In this document: one piece after another, positions 13,565 to 27,645 of the stretch
How the letters are laid out: every line of letters starts with the position of its first letter
How positions within the stretch are numbered: position 1 is the stretch's first letter
NCBI RefSeq assembly: GCF_037975245.1
Contig: NC_092562.1
Coordinates: forward strand, 7,479,001 to 7,543,000
Length of the DNA stretch: 64,000 bases
Direction of reading: 5' to 3'
Source: Apostichopus japonicus
Taxonomy: Eukaryota; Echinodermata; Holothuroidea; Aspidochirotida; Stichopodidae
Made by a program: the position numbers and the translations under genes
The notes under the pieces: generated by a model
Told to the model about the DNA's origin: nothing
The model's input: only the letters and a program-made list of their open reading frames with translations
Database searches by the model: none

Positions 13565-15056
13565 TCGATTTATCGGTACCGTACATTCGATTTATCGGTA
13601 CCGCACAATCGTTTGATCGGTACCGCACATTCGAATGATCGGTACTGCACATTCGAATGATCGGTACCGCACATTCGATTTATCGGTACCGCACATTCGA
13701 TTTATCGGTACAGCACATTCGAATGATCGGTACCGCACATTTATTTTATCTGTACCGCACCTTCGATTGATCGGTACCACACATTCGATTTATCGGTACC
13801 GCACATTCGATTTATCGGTACCGCACATTCGATTTATCGGTACAGCACATTCGAATGATCGGTACCGCACATTCATTTTATCTGTACCGCACCTTTGATT
13901 GATCGGTACCACACATTCGAATAATCGGTACTGCACATTCGAATGATCGGTACCGCACATTCGATTTATCAGTACCGCACATTCGATTTATCGGTACCGC
14001 ACAATCGATTGATCGCTACCGCACATTCGATTGATCGGTACCGAAAGTTCGAGTGATCGGTACCGCACATTCGATTGATCGGTACCGAACGTTCGATTTA
14101 TCGGTACCGCACATTCGATTGATCGATACCGCACATTCGAATAATCGGTACTGCACATTCGAATGATCGGTACCGCACATTCGATGTATCGGTACTGCAC
14201 ATTCTATTTATCGGTACCGCACATTCGATTGATCGGTACCGCACATTCATATTATCTGTACCGCACCTTCGATCGATCGGAACCGCACATTCGATTTATA
14301 GGTACCGCACAATCGATTTATCGGTACCGCACATTCGATTTATCTGTACCGCACCTTCGATTGATCGGTACCACACATTCGATTTATCGGTACCGAACAA
14401 GTGCGGTACCGATCAATCGAATGTGCGGTACCGATCAATCGAATGATCGGTACTGCAATCGAATGATCGGTACCGCACATTCGATTTATCGGTACCCCAC
14501 ATTCGATTTATCGGTACCGCACATTCGATTGATCGGTACCGCACATTCGATTTATAGGTACCGCACATTCGATTTATCGGTACCGCACAATCGATTTATC
14601 GGTACCGCACATTCGATTTATCGGTACCGCACAATCGATTGATCGGTACCGCACATTCGATTGATCGGTACCGAACGTTCGAGTGATCGGTACCGCACAT
14701 TCGATTGTTCGGTACCGCACTTTCGATTTATCGGTACCGCACATTCGATTGATCGATACCGCATATTCGAATGATCGGTACTGCACATTCGAATGATCGG
14801 TACCGCACATTCATATTATCTGTACCGCACCTTCGATCGATCGGAACCGCACATTCGATTTATAGGTACCGTACAATCGATTTATCGGTACCGCACATTC
14901 GATTTATCGGTACCGCACAATCGATTGATCGGTACCGCACATTCGATTGATCGGTACCGAACTTTCGAGTGATCGGTACCGCACATTCGAATGATCGGTA
15001 CCGCACATTCGATTGATCGGTACAGAACATTCGAGTGATCGGTACCGCACATTCGA
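13565..15056 (+). repeat. 1.5-kb repeat, copy 1 (offset 1,884)
   Basis: This recurs at 15,449-16,940. Both contain CAATCGTTTGATCGG, GATGTATCGG and a type II inverted pair. The offset 1,884 is 86 monomers minus 8, as expected from one type II pair. Confidence 0.88.
14401..14444 (-). repeat. Inverted monomer pair, type II, copy 1
   Basis: This is the same inversion with two later changes: GAACAA instead of GAACAT before it, and CCGATC instead of CCGAAC in the second inverted monomer. It is followed by a monomer shortened by 2 bases (TACTGCAATCG near 14,456), so the total register shift is minus 8. Confidence 0.93.
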
Positions 15057-15448
15057 TTTATCGGTACCGCACAATCGTTTGATCGGTAGCGCACATTCGA
15101 ATGATCGGTACTGCACATTCGAATGATCGGTACCGCACATTCGATTTATCGGTACCGCACATTCGATTTATCGGTACAGCACATTCGAATGATCGGTACC
15201 GCACATTTATTTTATCTGTACCGCACCTTCGATTGATCGGTACCACACATTCGATTTATCGGTACCGCACATTCGATTTATCGGTACCGCACATTCGATT
15301 TATCGGTACAGCACATTCGAATGATCGGTACCGCACATTCATTTTATCTGTACCGTACATTCGATTTATCGGTACCGCACAATCGTTTGATCGGTACCGC
15401 ACATTCGATTTATCGGTACAGCACATTCGATTGATCGGTACAGAACAT

Positions 15449-16940
15449 TCGATTTATCGGTACCGTACATTCGATTTATCGGTACCGCACAATCGTTTGA
15501 TCGGTACCGCACATTCGAATGATCGGTACTGCACATTCGAATGATCGGTACCGCACATTCGATTTATCGGTACCGCACATTCGATTTATCGGTACAGCAC
15601 ATTCGAATGATCGGTACCGCACATTTATTTTATCTGTACCGCACCTTCGATTGATCGGTACCACACATTCGATTTATCGGTACCGCACATTCGATTTATC
15701 GGTACCGCACATTCGATTTATCGGTACAGCACATTCGAATGATCGGTACCGCACATTCGATTTATCTGTACCGCACCTTTGATTGATCGGTACCACACAT
15801 TCGAATAATCGGTACTGCACATTCGAATGATCGGTACCGCACATTCGATTTATCAGTACCGCACATTCGATATATCGGTACCGCACAATCGATTGATCGC
15901 TACCGCACATTCGATTGATCGGTACCGAAAGTTCGAGTGATCGGTACCGCACATTCGATTGATCGGTACCGAACGTTCGATTTATCGGTACCGCACATTC
16001 GATTGATCGATACCGCACATTCGAATAATCGGTACTGCACATTCGAATGATCGGTACCGCACATTCGATGTATCGGTACTGCACATTCTATTTATCGGTA
16101 CCGCACATTCGATTGATCGGTACCGCACATTCATATTATCTGTACCGCACCTTCGATCGATCGGAACGGCACATTCGATTTATAGGTACCGCACAATCGA
16201 TTTATCGGTACCGCACATTCGATTTATCTGTACCGCACCTTCGATTGATCGGTACCACACATTCGATTTATCGGTACCGAACAAGTGCGGTACCGATCAA
16301 TCGAATGTGCGGTACCGATCAATCGAATGATCGGTACTGCAATCGAATGATCGGTACCGCACATTCGATTTATCGGTACCCCACATTCGATTTATCGGTA
16401 CCGCACATTCGATTGATCGGTACCGCACATTCGATTTATAGGTACCGCACATTCGATTTATCGGTACCGCACAATCGATTTATCGGTACCGCACATTCGA
16501 TTTATCGGTACCGCACAATCGATTGATCGGTACCGCACATTCGATTGATCGGTACCGAACGTTCGAGTGATCGGTACCGCACATTCGATTGTTCGGTACC
16601 GCACTTTCGATTTATCGGTACCGCACATTCGATTGATCGATACCGCATATTCGAATGATCGGTACTGCACATTCGAATGATCGGTACCGCACATTCATAT
16701 TATCTGTACCGCACCTTCGATCGATCGGAACCGCACATTCGATTTATAGGTACCGTACAATCGATTTATCGGTACCGCACATTCGATTTATCGGTACCGC
16801 ACAATCGATTGATCGGTACCGCACATTCGATTGATCGGTACCGAACTTTCGAGTGATCGGTACCGCACATTCGAATGATCTGTACCGCACATTCGATTGA
16901 TCGGTACAGAACATTCGAGTGATCGGTACCGCACATTCGA
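15449..16940 (+). repeat. 1.5-kb repeat, copy 2 (offset 1,884)
   Basis: Partner of 13,565-15,056. The connecting stretch 15,057-15,448 is itself a partial copy of the first part of the unit (CAATCGTTTGATCGG recurs near 15,071 and 15,380). Confidence 0.88.
16285..16328 (-). repeat. Inverted monomer pair, type II, copy 2
   Basis: Copy of 14401-14444 at an offset of 1,884 bases, including the 2-base deletion near 16,340. Confidence 0.93.
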
Positions 16941-17051
16941 ATGATCGGTACCGCACATTCGATTGTTCGGTACCGCACATTCGATTGATCGGTACCGAAC
17001 ATTCGAATGATCGTTACCACACGTTCGATTTATCGGTACCGCACATTCGAT

Positions 17052-17427
17052 TTATCGGTACCGCACATTCGATTGTTCGGTACCGCACATTCGATTAATA
17101 GGTACCCCACATTCGATTGATCGGTACCGAGCATTCGATTGATCGGTACCGGAGATTCGATTGATCAGTACCGCACATTCGATTGATCGGTATCGCACAT
17201 TTGATTGATCAATACTGCACATTCGAATGATCGGAACAAAACATTCGATTGATGGGTACCTAACATTCGGCTCATCGGTACCGCACATTCCATTTATCTT
17301 TACCGCATATTTGATTGATCGGTACCGCACATTCGATTGATCGGTACCGAACATTCGATTGATCGGTACCGCACATTCGATTGATCGGTACCGCACATTC
17401 GATTGATCGTTACCGAACATTCGATTT
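17052..17427 (+). repeat. Marker block M, copy 4, truncated
   Basis: GGAACAAAACATTCG is at 17233. The block is cut at about 17,427, before the GGTGTCGC and GATTCATAGG monomers, where it is joined in register to a copy of 4541-5132. CATTTATCTTTACC replaces CATTTATCCTTACC, a change shared with the later copies. Confidence 0.85.
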
Positions 17428-18018
17428 ATCGGTACTGCACATTCGAATGATCGGTACCGCACATTCGATTTATCGGTACAGATCATTCGATTTATCGGTA
17501 CCGCACATTCGATTTATCGGTACAGCACATTCGATTGATCGGTACCGCACATTCATTTTATCTGTACCGCACCTTCGTTTGATCGGTACCACTCATTCTA
17601 TTGATCGGTACCGCACATTCGATTTATCGGTATCGCACTTTCGATTGATCGGTACCGCACATTCGATTGATCGGTACCGCACATTCTATTTATTGGTACC
17701 GCACATTCGATTGATCGGTACCGCACATTCATATTATCTGTACCGCACCTTCGATCGATCGGAACCGCACATTCGATTGATCGGTACCGAACGTTCGAGT
17801 GATCGGTACTGCACATTCGAATGATCGGTACCGCACATTCGATTTATCGGTACCGCACATTCGATTAATAGGTACCGCACATTCGATTGATCGGTACCGC
17901 ACATTCGAGTGATCGGTACCGCACATTCGATTGTTCGGTATCGCACTTTCGATTGATCGGTACCGCACATTCGATTGATCGATACCGCACATTCGAATGA
18001 TCGGTACTGCATATTCGA
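17427..18018 (+). repeat. Copy of 4,541-5,132 moved 12.9 kb
   Basis: This matches 4,541-5,132 at an offset of 12,886 bases, including GTACAGATCATTCG, CTTCGTTTGATC and TCTATTTATTGG. The offset equals 587 monomers minus 28, exactly the sum of the four inverted-pair events between them. That places the join in register. Confidence 0.85.
17661..18012 (+). repeat. 352-bp tandem duplication, copy 1 (16 monomers)
   Basis: Repeated directly at 18,013-18,364. TCTATTTATTGG is at 17,685 and 18,037 and sets the offset. Confidence 0.88.
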
Positions 18019-18364
18019 TTGATCGGTACCGCACATTCTATTTATTGGTACCGCACATTCGATTGATCGGTACCGCACATTCATATTATCTGTACCGCAC
18101 CTTCGATCGATCGGAACCGCACATTCGATTGATCGGTACCGAACGTTCGAGTGATCGGTACTGCACATTCGAATGATCGGTACCGCACATTCGATTTATC
18201 GGTACCGCACATTCGATTAATAGGTACCGCACATTCGATTGATCGGTACCGCACATTCGAGTGATCGGTACCGCACATTCGATTGTTCGGTATCGCACTT
18301 TCGATTGATCGGTACCGCACATTCGATTGATCGATACCGCACATTCGAATGATCGGTACTGCAT
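18013..18364 (+). repeat. 352-bp tandem duplication, copy 2 (16 monomers)
   Basis: Direct partner of 17,661-18,012. The 5.5-kb block copy 2 begins inside this unit at 18,121. Confidence 0.88.
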
Positions 18365-18894
18365 ATTCGAATGATCGGTACCGCACATTCGATGTATCGG
18401 TACTGCACATTCTATTTATCGGTACCGCACATTCGATTGATCGGTACCGCACATTCATATTATCTGTACCGCACCTTCGATCGATCGGAACCGCACATTC
18501 GATTTATAGGTACCGCACAATCGATTTATCGGTACCGCACATTCGATTTATCTGTACCCCACCTTCGATTGATCGGTACCACACATTCGATTTATAGGTA
18601 CCGCACATTCGATTTATCGGTACCGCACAATCGATTTATCGGTACCGCACATTCGATTTATCGGTACCGCACAATCGATTGATCGGTACCGCACATTCGA
18701 TTGATCGGTACCGAACGTTCGAGTGATCGGTACCGCACATTCGATTGTTCGGTACCGCACTTTCGATTGATCGGTACCGCACAATCGATTGATCGATACC
18801 GCATATTCGAATGATCGGTACTGTACATTCGAATGATCGGTACAGCACATTCGATTGATCGGTACCACACATTCGATTTATCGGTACCGAACAT

Positions 18895-18938
18895 GTGCGG
18901 TACCGATCAATCGAATGTGCGGTACCGAACAATCGAAT
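18895..18938 (-). repeat. Inverted monomer pair, type I, copy 3
   Basis: Copy of 10315-10358 at an offset of 8,580 bases. Confidence 0.93.
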
Positions 18939-19641
18939 GATCGGTACTGCACATTCGAATGATCGGTACCGCACATTCGATTTATCGGTACCCCACATTC
19001 GATTTATCGATACCGCACATTCGATTGATCGGTACCGCACATTCATTTTATCTGTACCCCACCTTCGATTGATCGGTACCACACATTCGATTTATAGGTA
19101 CCGCACATTCGATTTATCGGTACCGCACAGTCGATTTATCGGTACCGCACATTCGATTTATCGGTACCGCACAATCGATTGATCGGTACCGCACATTCGA
19201 TTGATCGGTACCGAACGTTCGAGTGATCGGTACCGCACATTCGATTGTTCGGTACCGCACTTTCGATTTATCGGTACCGCACATTCGATTGATCGATACC
19301 GCACATTCGAATGATCGGTACTGCACATTCGAATGATCGGTACCGCACATTCATATTATCTGTACCGCACCTTCGATCGATCGGAACCGCACATTCGATT
19401 TATAGGTACCGCACAATCGATTGATCGGTACCGAACTTTCGAGTGATCGGTACCGCACATTCGAATGATCGGTACCGCACATTCGATTGATCGGTACAGA
19501 ACATTCGAGTGATCGGTACCGCACATTCGAATGATCGGTACCGCACATTAGATTGTTCGGTACCGCACATTCGATTGATCGGTACCGAACATTCGAATGA
19601 TCGTTACCACACGTTCGATTTATCGGTACCGCACATTCGAT

Positions 19642-20043
19642 TTATCGGTACCGCACATTCGATTGTTCGGTACCGCACATTCGATTAATAGGTACCCCAC
19701 ATTCGAATAATCGGTACCGAACATTCGATTGATCGGTACCGGAGATTCGATTGATCAGTACCGCACATTCGATTGATCGGTATCGCACATTTGATTGATC
19801 AATACTGCACATTCGATTGATCGGAACAAAACATTCGATTGATGGGTACCTAACATTCGGCTCATCGGTACCGCACATTCCATTTATCTTTACCGCATAT
19901 TTGATTGATCGGTACCGCACATTCGATTGATCGGTACCGAACATTCGATTGATCGGTACCGCACATTCGATTGATCGGTACCGCACATTCGATTGATCGT
20001 TACCGAACATTCGATTGATCGGTGTCGCAAATTCGATTCATAG
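19642..20043 (+). repeat. Marker block M, copy 5
   Basis: GGAACAAAACATTCG is at 19823, exactly 8,580 bases (390 monomers) after copy 3, as part of the 5.5-kb duplication. Confidence 0.9.
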
Positions 20044-22980
20044 GTACCGCACATTCGATTGATCGGTACCGCACATTCGATTGATCGGTACCGCACATTC
20101 GATTGATCGATACCGCACATTCGAATAATCGGTACTGCACATTCGAATAATCGGTACCGCACATTCGATTTATCGGTACCGCATAATCGATTTATCGGTA
20201 CCGCACATTCGAATGATCGGTACTGCACATTCGAATGATCGGTACCGCACATTCGATTTATCGGTACCGCACATTCGATTTATCGGTACAGCACATTCGA
20301 ATGATCGGTACCGCACATTCATTTTATCTGTACCGCACCTTCGATTGATCGGTACCACACATTCGATTTATCGGTACCGAACATTCGATTTATCGGAAGC
20401 GCACATTCGATTTATCGGTACCGCACATTCGATTTATCGGTAGCGCACATTCGATTTATCGGTACCGCACATTCGATTTATCGGTACCGCACAATCGATT
20501 TATCGGTACCGCACATTCGATTGATCTGTACCGAACGCTCGAGTGATCGGTACCGCACATTCGATTGTTCATTTCCGCACTTTCGATTGATAGGTACCGC
20601 ACATTCGATTGATTGATACCGCACATTCGAATGATCGGTACTGCACGTTCGAATGATCGGTACCGCACATTCGATTGATCGGTACCGCACATTCGAATGA
20701 TCGGTACCGCACATTCGATTTATAGGTACCGCACATTCGATTGATCGGTACCGCACATTCATTTTATCTGTACAGATCCTTCGATTGATCGGTACTACAC
20801 ATTCGATTTATCGGTACCGCACATTCGATTTATTGGTACCGCACAATCGATTCATCTGTACCGCACATTCGATTTATCGGTACCGCACAATCGATTGATC
20901 GGTACCGCACATTCGATTTATCGGTATTGCACATTCGATTAATCACTACCGCCTATTCGATTGTTCGGTACCGCACATTCGATTGATCGGTACCGCACAT
21001 TCGATTGATCGGTACCGCACATTCGAATGATCGGTACTGCACATTCGAATGATCGGTACCGCACATTCGATTTATCGGTACCGCACATTCGATTTATCGG
21101 TACAGCACATTCGAATGATCGGTACCGCACATTCATTTTATCTGTATCGCACCTTTGATTGATCGGTACCACACATTCGAATAATCGGTACTGCACATTC
21201 GAATGATCGGTACCGCACATTCGATTTATCAGTACCGCACATTCGATTTATCGGTACCGCACAATCGATTGATTGGTACCGCACATTCGATTGATCGGTA
21301 CCGAACGTTCGAGTGATCGGTACCGCACATTCGATTGTTCGGTATCGCACATTCGATTTATCGGTACCGCACAATCGATTTATCGGTACCGCACATTCGA
21401 TTTATCGGTACCGCACAATCGATTGATCGGTACCGCACATTCGATTGATCGGTACCGAACGTTCGAGTGATCGGTACCGCACATTCGATTGTTCGGTACC
21501 GCACTTTCGATTTATCGGTACCGCACATTCGATTGATCGATACCGCATATTCGAATGATCGGTACTGCACATTCGAATGATCGGTACCGCACATTCATAT
21601 TATCTGTACCGCACCTTCGATCGATCGGAACCGCACATTCGATTTATAGGTACCGCACAATCGATTTATCGGTACCGCACATTCGATTTATCGGTACCGC
21701 ACAATCGATTGATCGGTACCGCACATTCGATTGATCGGTACCGAACTTTCGAGTGATCGGTACCGCACATTCGAATGATCGGTACCGCACATTCGATTGA
21801 TCGGTAGAGAACATTCGAGTGATCGGTACCGCACATTCGATTGATCTGTACCGAACGTTCGAGTCATCGGTACCGCACATTCGATTGTTCGGTACCGCAC
21901 TTTCGATTGATCGGTACCGCACATTCGATTGATCGATACCGCACATTCGAATGATCGGTACTGCACATTCCAATGATCGGTACCGCACTTTCGATTGATC
22001 GGTACCGCACATTCGATTGATCGATACCGCACATTCGAATGATCGGTACCGCACATTCGATTTATCGGTACAGCACATTCGATTGATCGGTACCGCACAT
22101 TCATTTGATCTGTACCGCACTTTCGATTGATCGGTACCACACATTCGATTTATCGGTACCGTACATTCGATTTATCGGTACCGCACAATCGTTTGATCGG
22201 TACCGCACATTCGAATGATCGGTACTGCACATTCGAATGATCGGTACCGCACATTCGATTTATCGGTACCGCACATTCGATTTATCGGTACAGCACATTC
22301 GAATGATCGGTACCGCACATTTATTTTATCTGTACCGCACCTTCGATTGATCGGTACCACACATTCGATTTATCGGTACCGCACATTCGATTTATCGGTA
22401 CCGCACATTCGATTTATCGGTACAGCACATTCGAATGATCGGTACCGCACATTCATTTTATCTGTACCGCACCTTTGATTGATCGGTACCACACATTCGA
22501 ATAATCGGTACTGCACATTCGAATGATCGGTACCGCACATTCGATTTATCAGTACCGCACATTCGATTTATCGGTACCGCACAATCGATTGATCGCTACC
22601 GCACATTCGATTGATCGGTACCGAACGTTCGAGTGATCGGTACCGCACATTCGATTGATCGGTACCGAACGTTCGATTTATCGGTACCGCACATTCGATT
22701 GATCGATACCGCACATTCGAATAATCGGTACTGCACATTCGAATGATCGGTACCGCACATTCGATGTATCGGTACTGCACATTCTATTTATCGGTACCGC
22801 ACATTCGATTGATCGGTACCGCACATTCATATTATCTGTACCGCACCTTCGATCGATCGGAACCGCACATTCGATTTATAGGTACCGCACAATCGATTTA
22901 TCGGTACCGCACATTCGATTTATCTGTACCGCACCTTCGATTGATCGGTACCACACATTCGATTTATCGGTACCGAACAA

Positions 22981-23024
22981 GTGCGGTACCGATCAATCGA
23001 ATGTGCGGTACCGATCAATCGAAT
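22981..23024 (-). repeat. Inverted monomer pair, type II, copy 3
   Basis: Copy of 14401-14444 at an offset of 8,580 bases, including the 2-base deletion near 23,036. Confidence 0.93.
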
Positions 23025-23747
23025 GATCGGTACTGCAATCGAATGATCGGTACCGCACATTCGATTTATCGGTACCCCACATTCGATTTATCGGTACCGC
23101 ACATTCGATTGATCGGTACCGCACATTCGATTTATAGGTACCGCACATTCGATTTATCGGTACCGCACAATCGATTTATCGGTACCGCACATTCGATTTA
23201 TCGGTACCGCACAATCGATTGATCGGTACCGCACATTCGATTGATCGGTACCGAACGTTCGAGTGATCGGTACCGCACATTCGATTGTTCGGTACCGCAC
23301 TTTCGATTTATCGGTACCGCACATTCGATTGATCGATACCGCATATTCGAATGATCGGTACTGCACATTCGAATGATCGGTACCGCACATTCATATTATC
23401 TGTACCGCACCTTCGATCGATCGGAACCGCACATTCGATTTATAGGTACCGTACAATCGATTTATCGGTACCGCACATTCGATTTATCGGTACCGCACAA
23501 TCGATTGATCGGTACCGCACATTCGATTGATCGGTACCGAACTTTCGAGTGATCGGTACCGCACATTCGAATGATCGGTACCGCACATTCGATTGATCGG
23601 TACAGAACATTCGAGTGATCGGTACCGCACATTCGAATGATCGGTACCGCACATTCGATTGTTCGGTACCGCACATTCGATTGATCGGTACCGAACATTC
23701 GAATGATCGTTACCACACGTTCGATTTATCGGTACCGCACATTCGAT

Positions 23748-24150
23748 TTATCGGTACCGCACATTCGATTGTTCGGTACCGCACATTCGATTAATAGGTA
23801 CCCCACATTCGATTGATCGGTACCGAACATTCGATTGATCGGTACCGGAGATTCGATTGATCAGTACCGCACATTCGATTGATCGGTATCGCACATTTGA
23901 TTGATCAATACTGCACATTCGAATGATCGGAACAAAACATTCGATTGATGGGTACCTAACATTCGGCTCATCGGTACCGCACATTCCATTTATCTTTACC
24001 GCATATTTGATTGATCGGTACCGCACATTCGATTGATCGGTACCGAACATTCGATTGATCGGTACCGCACATTCGATTGATCGGTACCGCACATTCGATT
24101 GATCGTTACCGAACATTCGATTGATCGGTGTCGCAAATTCGATTCATAGG
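23748..24150 (+). repeat. Marker block M, copy 6
   Basis: GGAACAAAACATTCG is at 23929. Copy 4 and copy 6 share the variant GAATGATCGG just before the marker, which places them on one lineage (offset 6,696). Confidence 0.9.
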
Positions 24151-24517
24151 TACCGCACATTCGATTGTTCGGTACCGCACTTTCGATTTATCGGTACCGC
24201 ACATTCGATTGATCGATACCGCACATTCGAATGATCGGTACTGCACATTCGAATGATCGGTACCGCACATTCATATTATCTGTACCGCACCTTCGATCGA
24301 TCGGAACCGCACATTCGATTTATAGGTACCGCACAATCGATTTATCGGTACCGCACATTCGATTTATCGGTACCGCACAATCGATTGATCGGTACCGCAC
24401 ATTCGATTGATCGGTACCGCACATTCGATTGTTCGGTACCGCACATTCGATTGATCGGTACCGAACATTCGAATGATCGTTACCACACGTTCGATTTATC
24501 GGTACCGCACATTCGAT

Positions 24518-24920
24518 TTATCGGTACCGCACATTCGATTGTTCGGTACCGCACATTCGATTAATAGGTACCCCACATTCGATTGATCGGTACCGAACAT
24601 TCGATTGATCGGTACCGGAGATTCGATTGATCAGTACCGCACATTCGATTGATCGGTATCGCACATTTGATTGATCAATACTGCACATTCGATTGATCGG
24701 AACAAAACATTCGATTGATGGGTACCTAACATTCGGCTCATCGGTACCGCACATTCCATTTATCTTTACCGCATATTTGATTGATCGGTACCGCACATTC
24801 GATTGATCGGTACCGAACATTCGATTGATCGGTACCGCACATTCGATTGATCGGTACCGCACATTCGATTGATCGTTACCGCACATTCGATTGATCGGTG
24901 TCGCAAATTCGATTCATAGG
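24518..24920 (+). repeat. Marker block M, copy 7
   Basis: GGAACAAAACATTCG is at 24699, 770 bases (35 monomers) after copy 6, so a local duplication made this pair. Confidence 0.9.
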
Positions 24921-26514
24921 TACCGCACATTCGATTGATCGGTACCGCACATTCGATTGATCGGTACCGCACATTCGATTGATCGATACCGCACATTCGA
25001 ATAATCGGTACTGCACATTCGAATGATCGGTAATGCACATTCGATTTATCGGTACCGCACATTCATTTTATCTGTACCGCACCTTCGATTGATCGGTACC
25101 ACACATTCGATTGATCGGTACCGCACATTCGATTTATCGGTACCGCACAATCGATTGATCGGTACCGCACATTCGATTTATCGGTACCGCACAATCGATT
25201 GATCGGTACCGCACATTCGATTGATCGGTACCGAACGTTCGAGTGATCGGTACCGCACATTCGATTGTTCGGTACCGCACTTTCGATTTATCGGTACCGC
25301 ACATTCGATTGATCGATACCGCACATTCGAATGATCGGTACTGCACATTCGAATGATCGGTACCGCACATTCATATTATCTGTACCGCACCTTCGATCGA
25401 TCGGAACCGCACATTCGATTTATAGGTACCGCACAATCGATTTATCGGTACCGCACATTCGATTTATCGGTACCGCACAATCGATTGATCGGTACCGCAC
25501 ATTCGATTGATCGGTACCGAACTTTCGATTGATCGGTACCGAACATTCGAATGATCGTTACCACACATTCGATTTATCGGTACCGCACATTCGATTTATC
25601 ACTACCGCCTTTTCGATTGTTCGGTACCGCACATTCGATTGATCGGTACCGCACATTCGATTGATCGGTACCGCACATTCGAATGATCGGTACTGCACAT
25701 TCGAATGATCGGTACCGCACATTCGATTTATCGGTACCGCACATTCGATTTATCGGTACAGCACATTCGAATGATCGGTACCGCACATTCATTTTATCTG
25801 TACCGCACCTTTGATTGATCGGTACCACACATTCGAATAATCGGTACTGCACATTCGAATGATCGGTACCGCACATTCGATTTATCAGTACCGCACATTC
25901 GATTTATCGGTACCGCACAATCGATTGATCGGTACCGCACATTCGATTGATCGGTACCGAACGTTCGAGTGATCGGTACCGCACATTCGATTGATCGGTA
26001 CCGAACGTTCGATTTATCGGTACCGCACATTCGATTGATCGATACCGCACATTCGAATGATCGGTACTGCACATTCGAATGATCGGTACCGCACATTCGA
26101 TTTATCGGTACCGCACATTCGATTAATAGGTACCGCACATTCGATTGATCGGTACCGCACATTCGAGTGATCGGTACCGCACATTCGATTGTTCGGTATC
26201 GCACTTTTGATTGATCGGTACCGCACATTCGATTGATCGATACCGCACATTCGAATGATCGGAACTGCATATTCGAATGATCGGTACCGCACATTCGATG
26301 TATCGGTACTGCACATTCTATTTATCGGTACCGCACATTCGATTGATCGGTACCGCACATTCATATTATCTGTACCGCACCTTCGATCGATCGGAACCGC
26401 ACATTCGATTTATAGGTACCGCACAATCGATTTATCGGTACCGCACATTCGATTTATCTGTACCGCACCTTCGATTGATCGGTACCACACATTCGATTTA
26501 TCGGTACCGAACAT

Positions 26515-26558
26515 GTGCGGTACCGATCAATCGAATGTGCGGTACCGAACAATCGAAT
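26515..26558 (-). repeat. Inverted monomer pair, type I, copy 4
   Basis: Last inverted pair of the window, with the type I borders (GAACAT, CCGAAC). No reverse-oriented monomer was found from here to base 64,000. Confidence 0.93.
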
Positions 26559-27327
26559 GATCGGTACTGCACATTCGAATGATCGGTACCGCACATTCGA
26601 TTTATCGGTACCCCACATTCGATTTATCGGTACCGCACATTCGATTGATCGGTACCGCACATTCATTTTATCTGTACCCCACATTCGATTGATCGGTACC
26701 ACACATTCGATTTATAGGTACCGCACATTCGATTTATCGGTACCGCACAATCGATTTATCGGTACCGCACATTCGATTTATCGGTACCGCACAATCGATT
26801 GATCGGTACCGCACATTCGATTGATCGGTACCGAACGTTCGAGTGATCGGTACCGCACATTCGATTGTTCGGTACCGCACTTTCGATTGATCGGTACCGC
26901 ACATTCGATTGATCGATACCGCACATTCGAATGATCGGTACTGCACATTCGAATGATCGGTACCGCACATTCATATTATCTGTACCGCACCTTCGATCGA
27001 TCGGAACCGCACATTCGATTTATAGGTACCGCACAATCGATTTATCGGTACCGCACATTCGATTTATCGGTACCGCACAATCGATTGATCGGTACCGCAC
27101 ATTCGATTGATCGGTACCGAACTTTCGAGTGATCGGTACCGCACTTTCGAATGATCGGTACCGCACATTCGATTGATCGGTACAGAACATTCGAGTGATC
27201 GGTACCGCACATTCGAATGATCGGTACCGCACATTCGATTGTTCGGTACCGCACATTCGATTGATCGGTACCGAACATTCGAATGATCGTTACCACACGT
27301 TCGATTTATCGGTACCGCACATTCGAT

Positions 27328-27645
27328 TTATCGGTACCGCACATTCGATTGTTCGGTACCGCACATTCGATTAATAGGTACCCCACATTCGATTGATCGG
27401 TACCGAACATTCGATTGATCGGTACCGGAGATTCGATTGATCAGTACCGCACATTCGATTGATCGGTATCGCACATTTGATTGATCAATACTACACATTC
27501 GATTGATCGGAACAAAACATTCGATTGATGGGTACCTAACATTCGGCTCATCGGTACCGCACATTCCATTTATCTTTACCGCATATTTGATTGATCGGTA
27601 CCGCACATTCGATTGATCGGTACCGAACATTCGATTGATCGGTAC
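27328..27645 (+). repeat. Marker block M, copy 8, truncated
   Basis: GGAACAAAACATTCG is at 27509. The block ends near 27,645 at GGTACGGCTTATTC, where a different monomer order begins. Copies 6 and 8 sit in matching surroundings at an offset of 3,580 bases. Confidence 0.85.

Larger units (their letters stand above)
9541..15056 (+). repeat. 5.5-kb segmental duplication, copy 1
   Basis: This segment matches 18,121-23,636 base for base at an offset of 8,580 (390 monomers) over about 5,516 bp, including both inverted pairs and marker block M. I noted only about ten substitutions, for example at about 10,549 (CACAATCG versus CACAGTCG), 11,306 (TATCCTTACC versus TATCTTTACC), 12,045 (ATACCACAC versus ATACCGCAC), 12,275 (CATCGGTACC versus CATCTGTACC) and 14,045 (CCGAAAG versus CCGAACG). 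The borders are sharp at both ends. Confidence 0.9.
18121..23636 (+). repeat. 5.5-kb segmental duplication, copy 2
   Basis: Partner of 9,541-15,056, separated from it by 3,064 bp. Past its right border the sequence continues as in 16,936-17,427 (offset 6,696). This copy therefore looks like copy 1 with one unit of the 1,884-bp duplication left out. Confidence 0.9.

Noticed and set aside
9541-23636. The 5.5-kb duplication as a plain assembly error
   Set aside because: The copies differ by about ten substitutions and have different flanks with consistent register, which favours a real duplication. An assembly cause cannot be excluded without reads.
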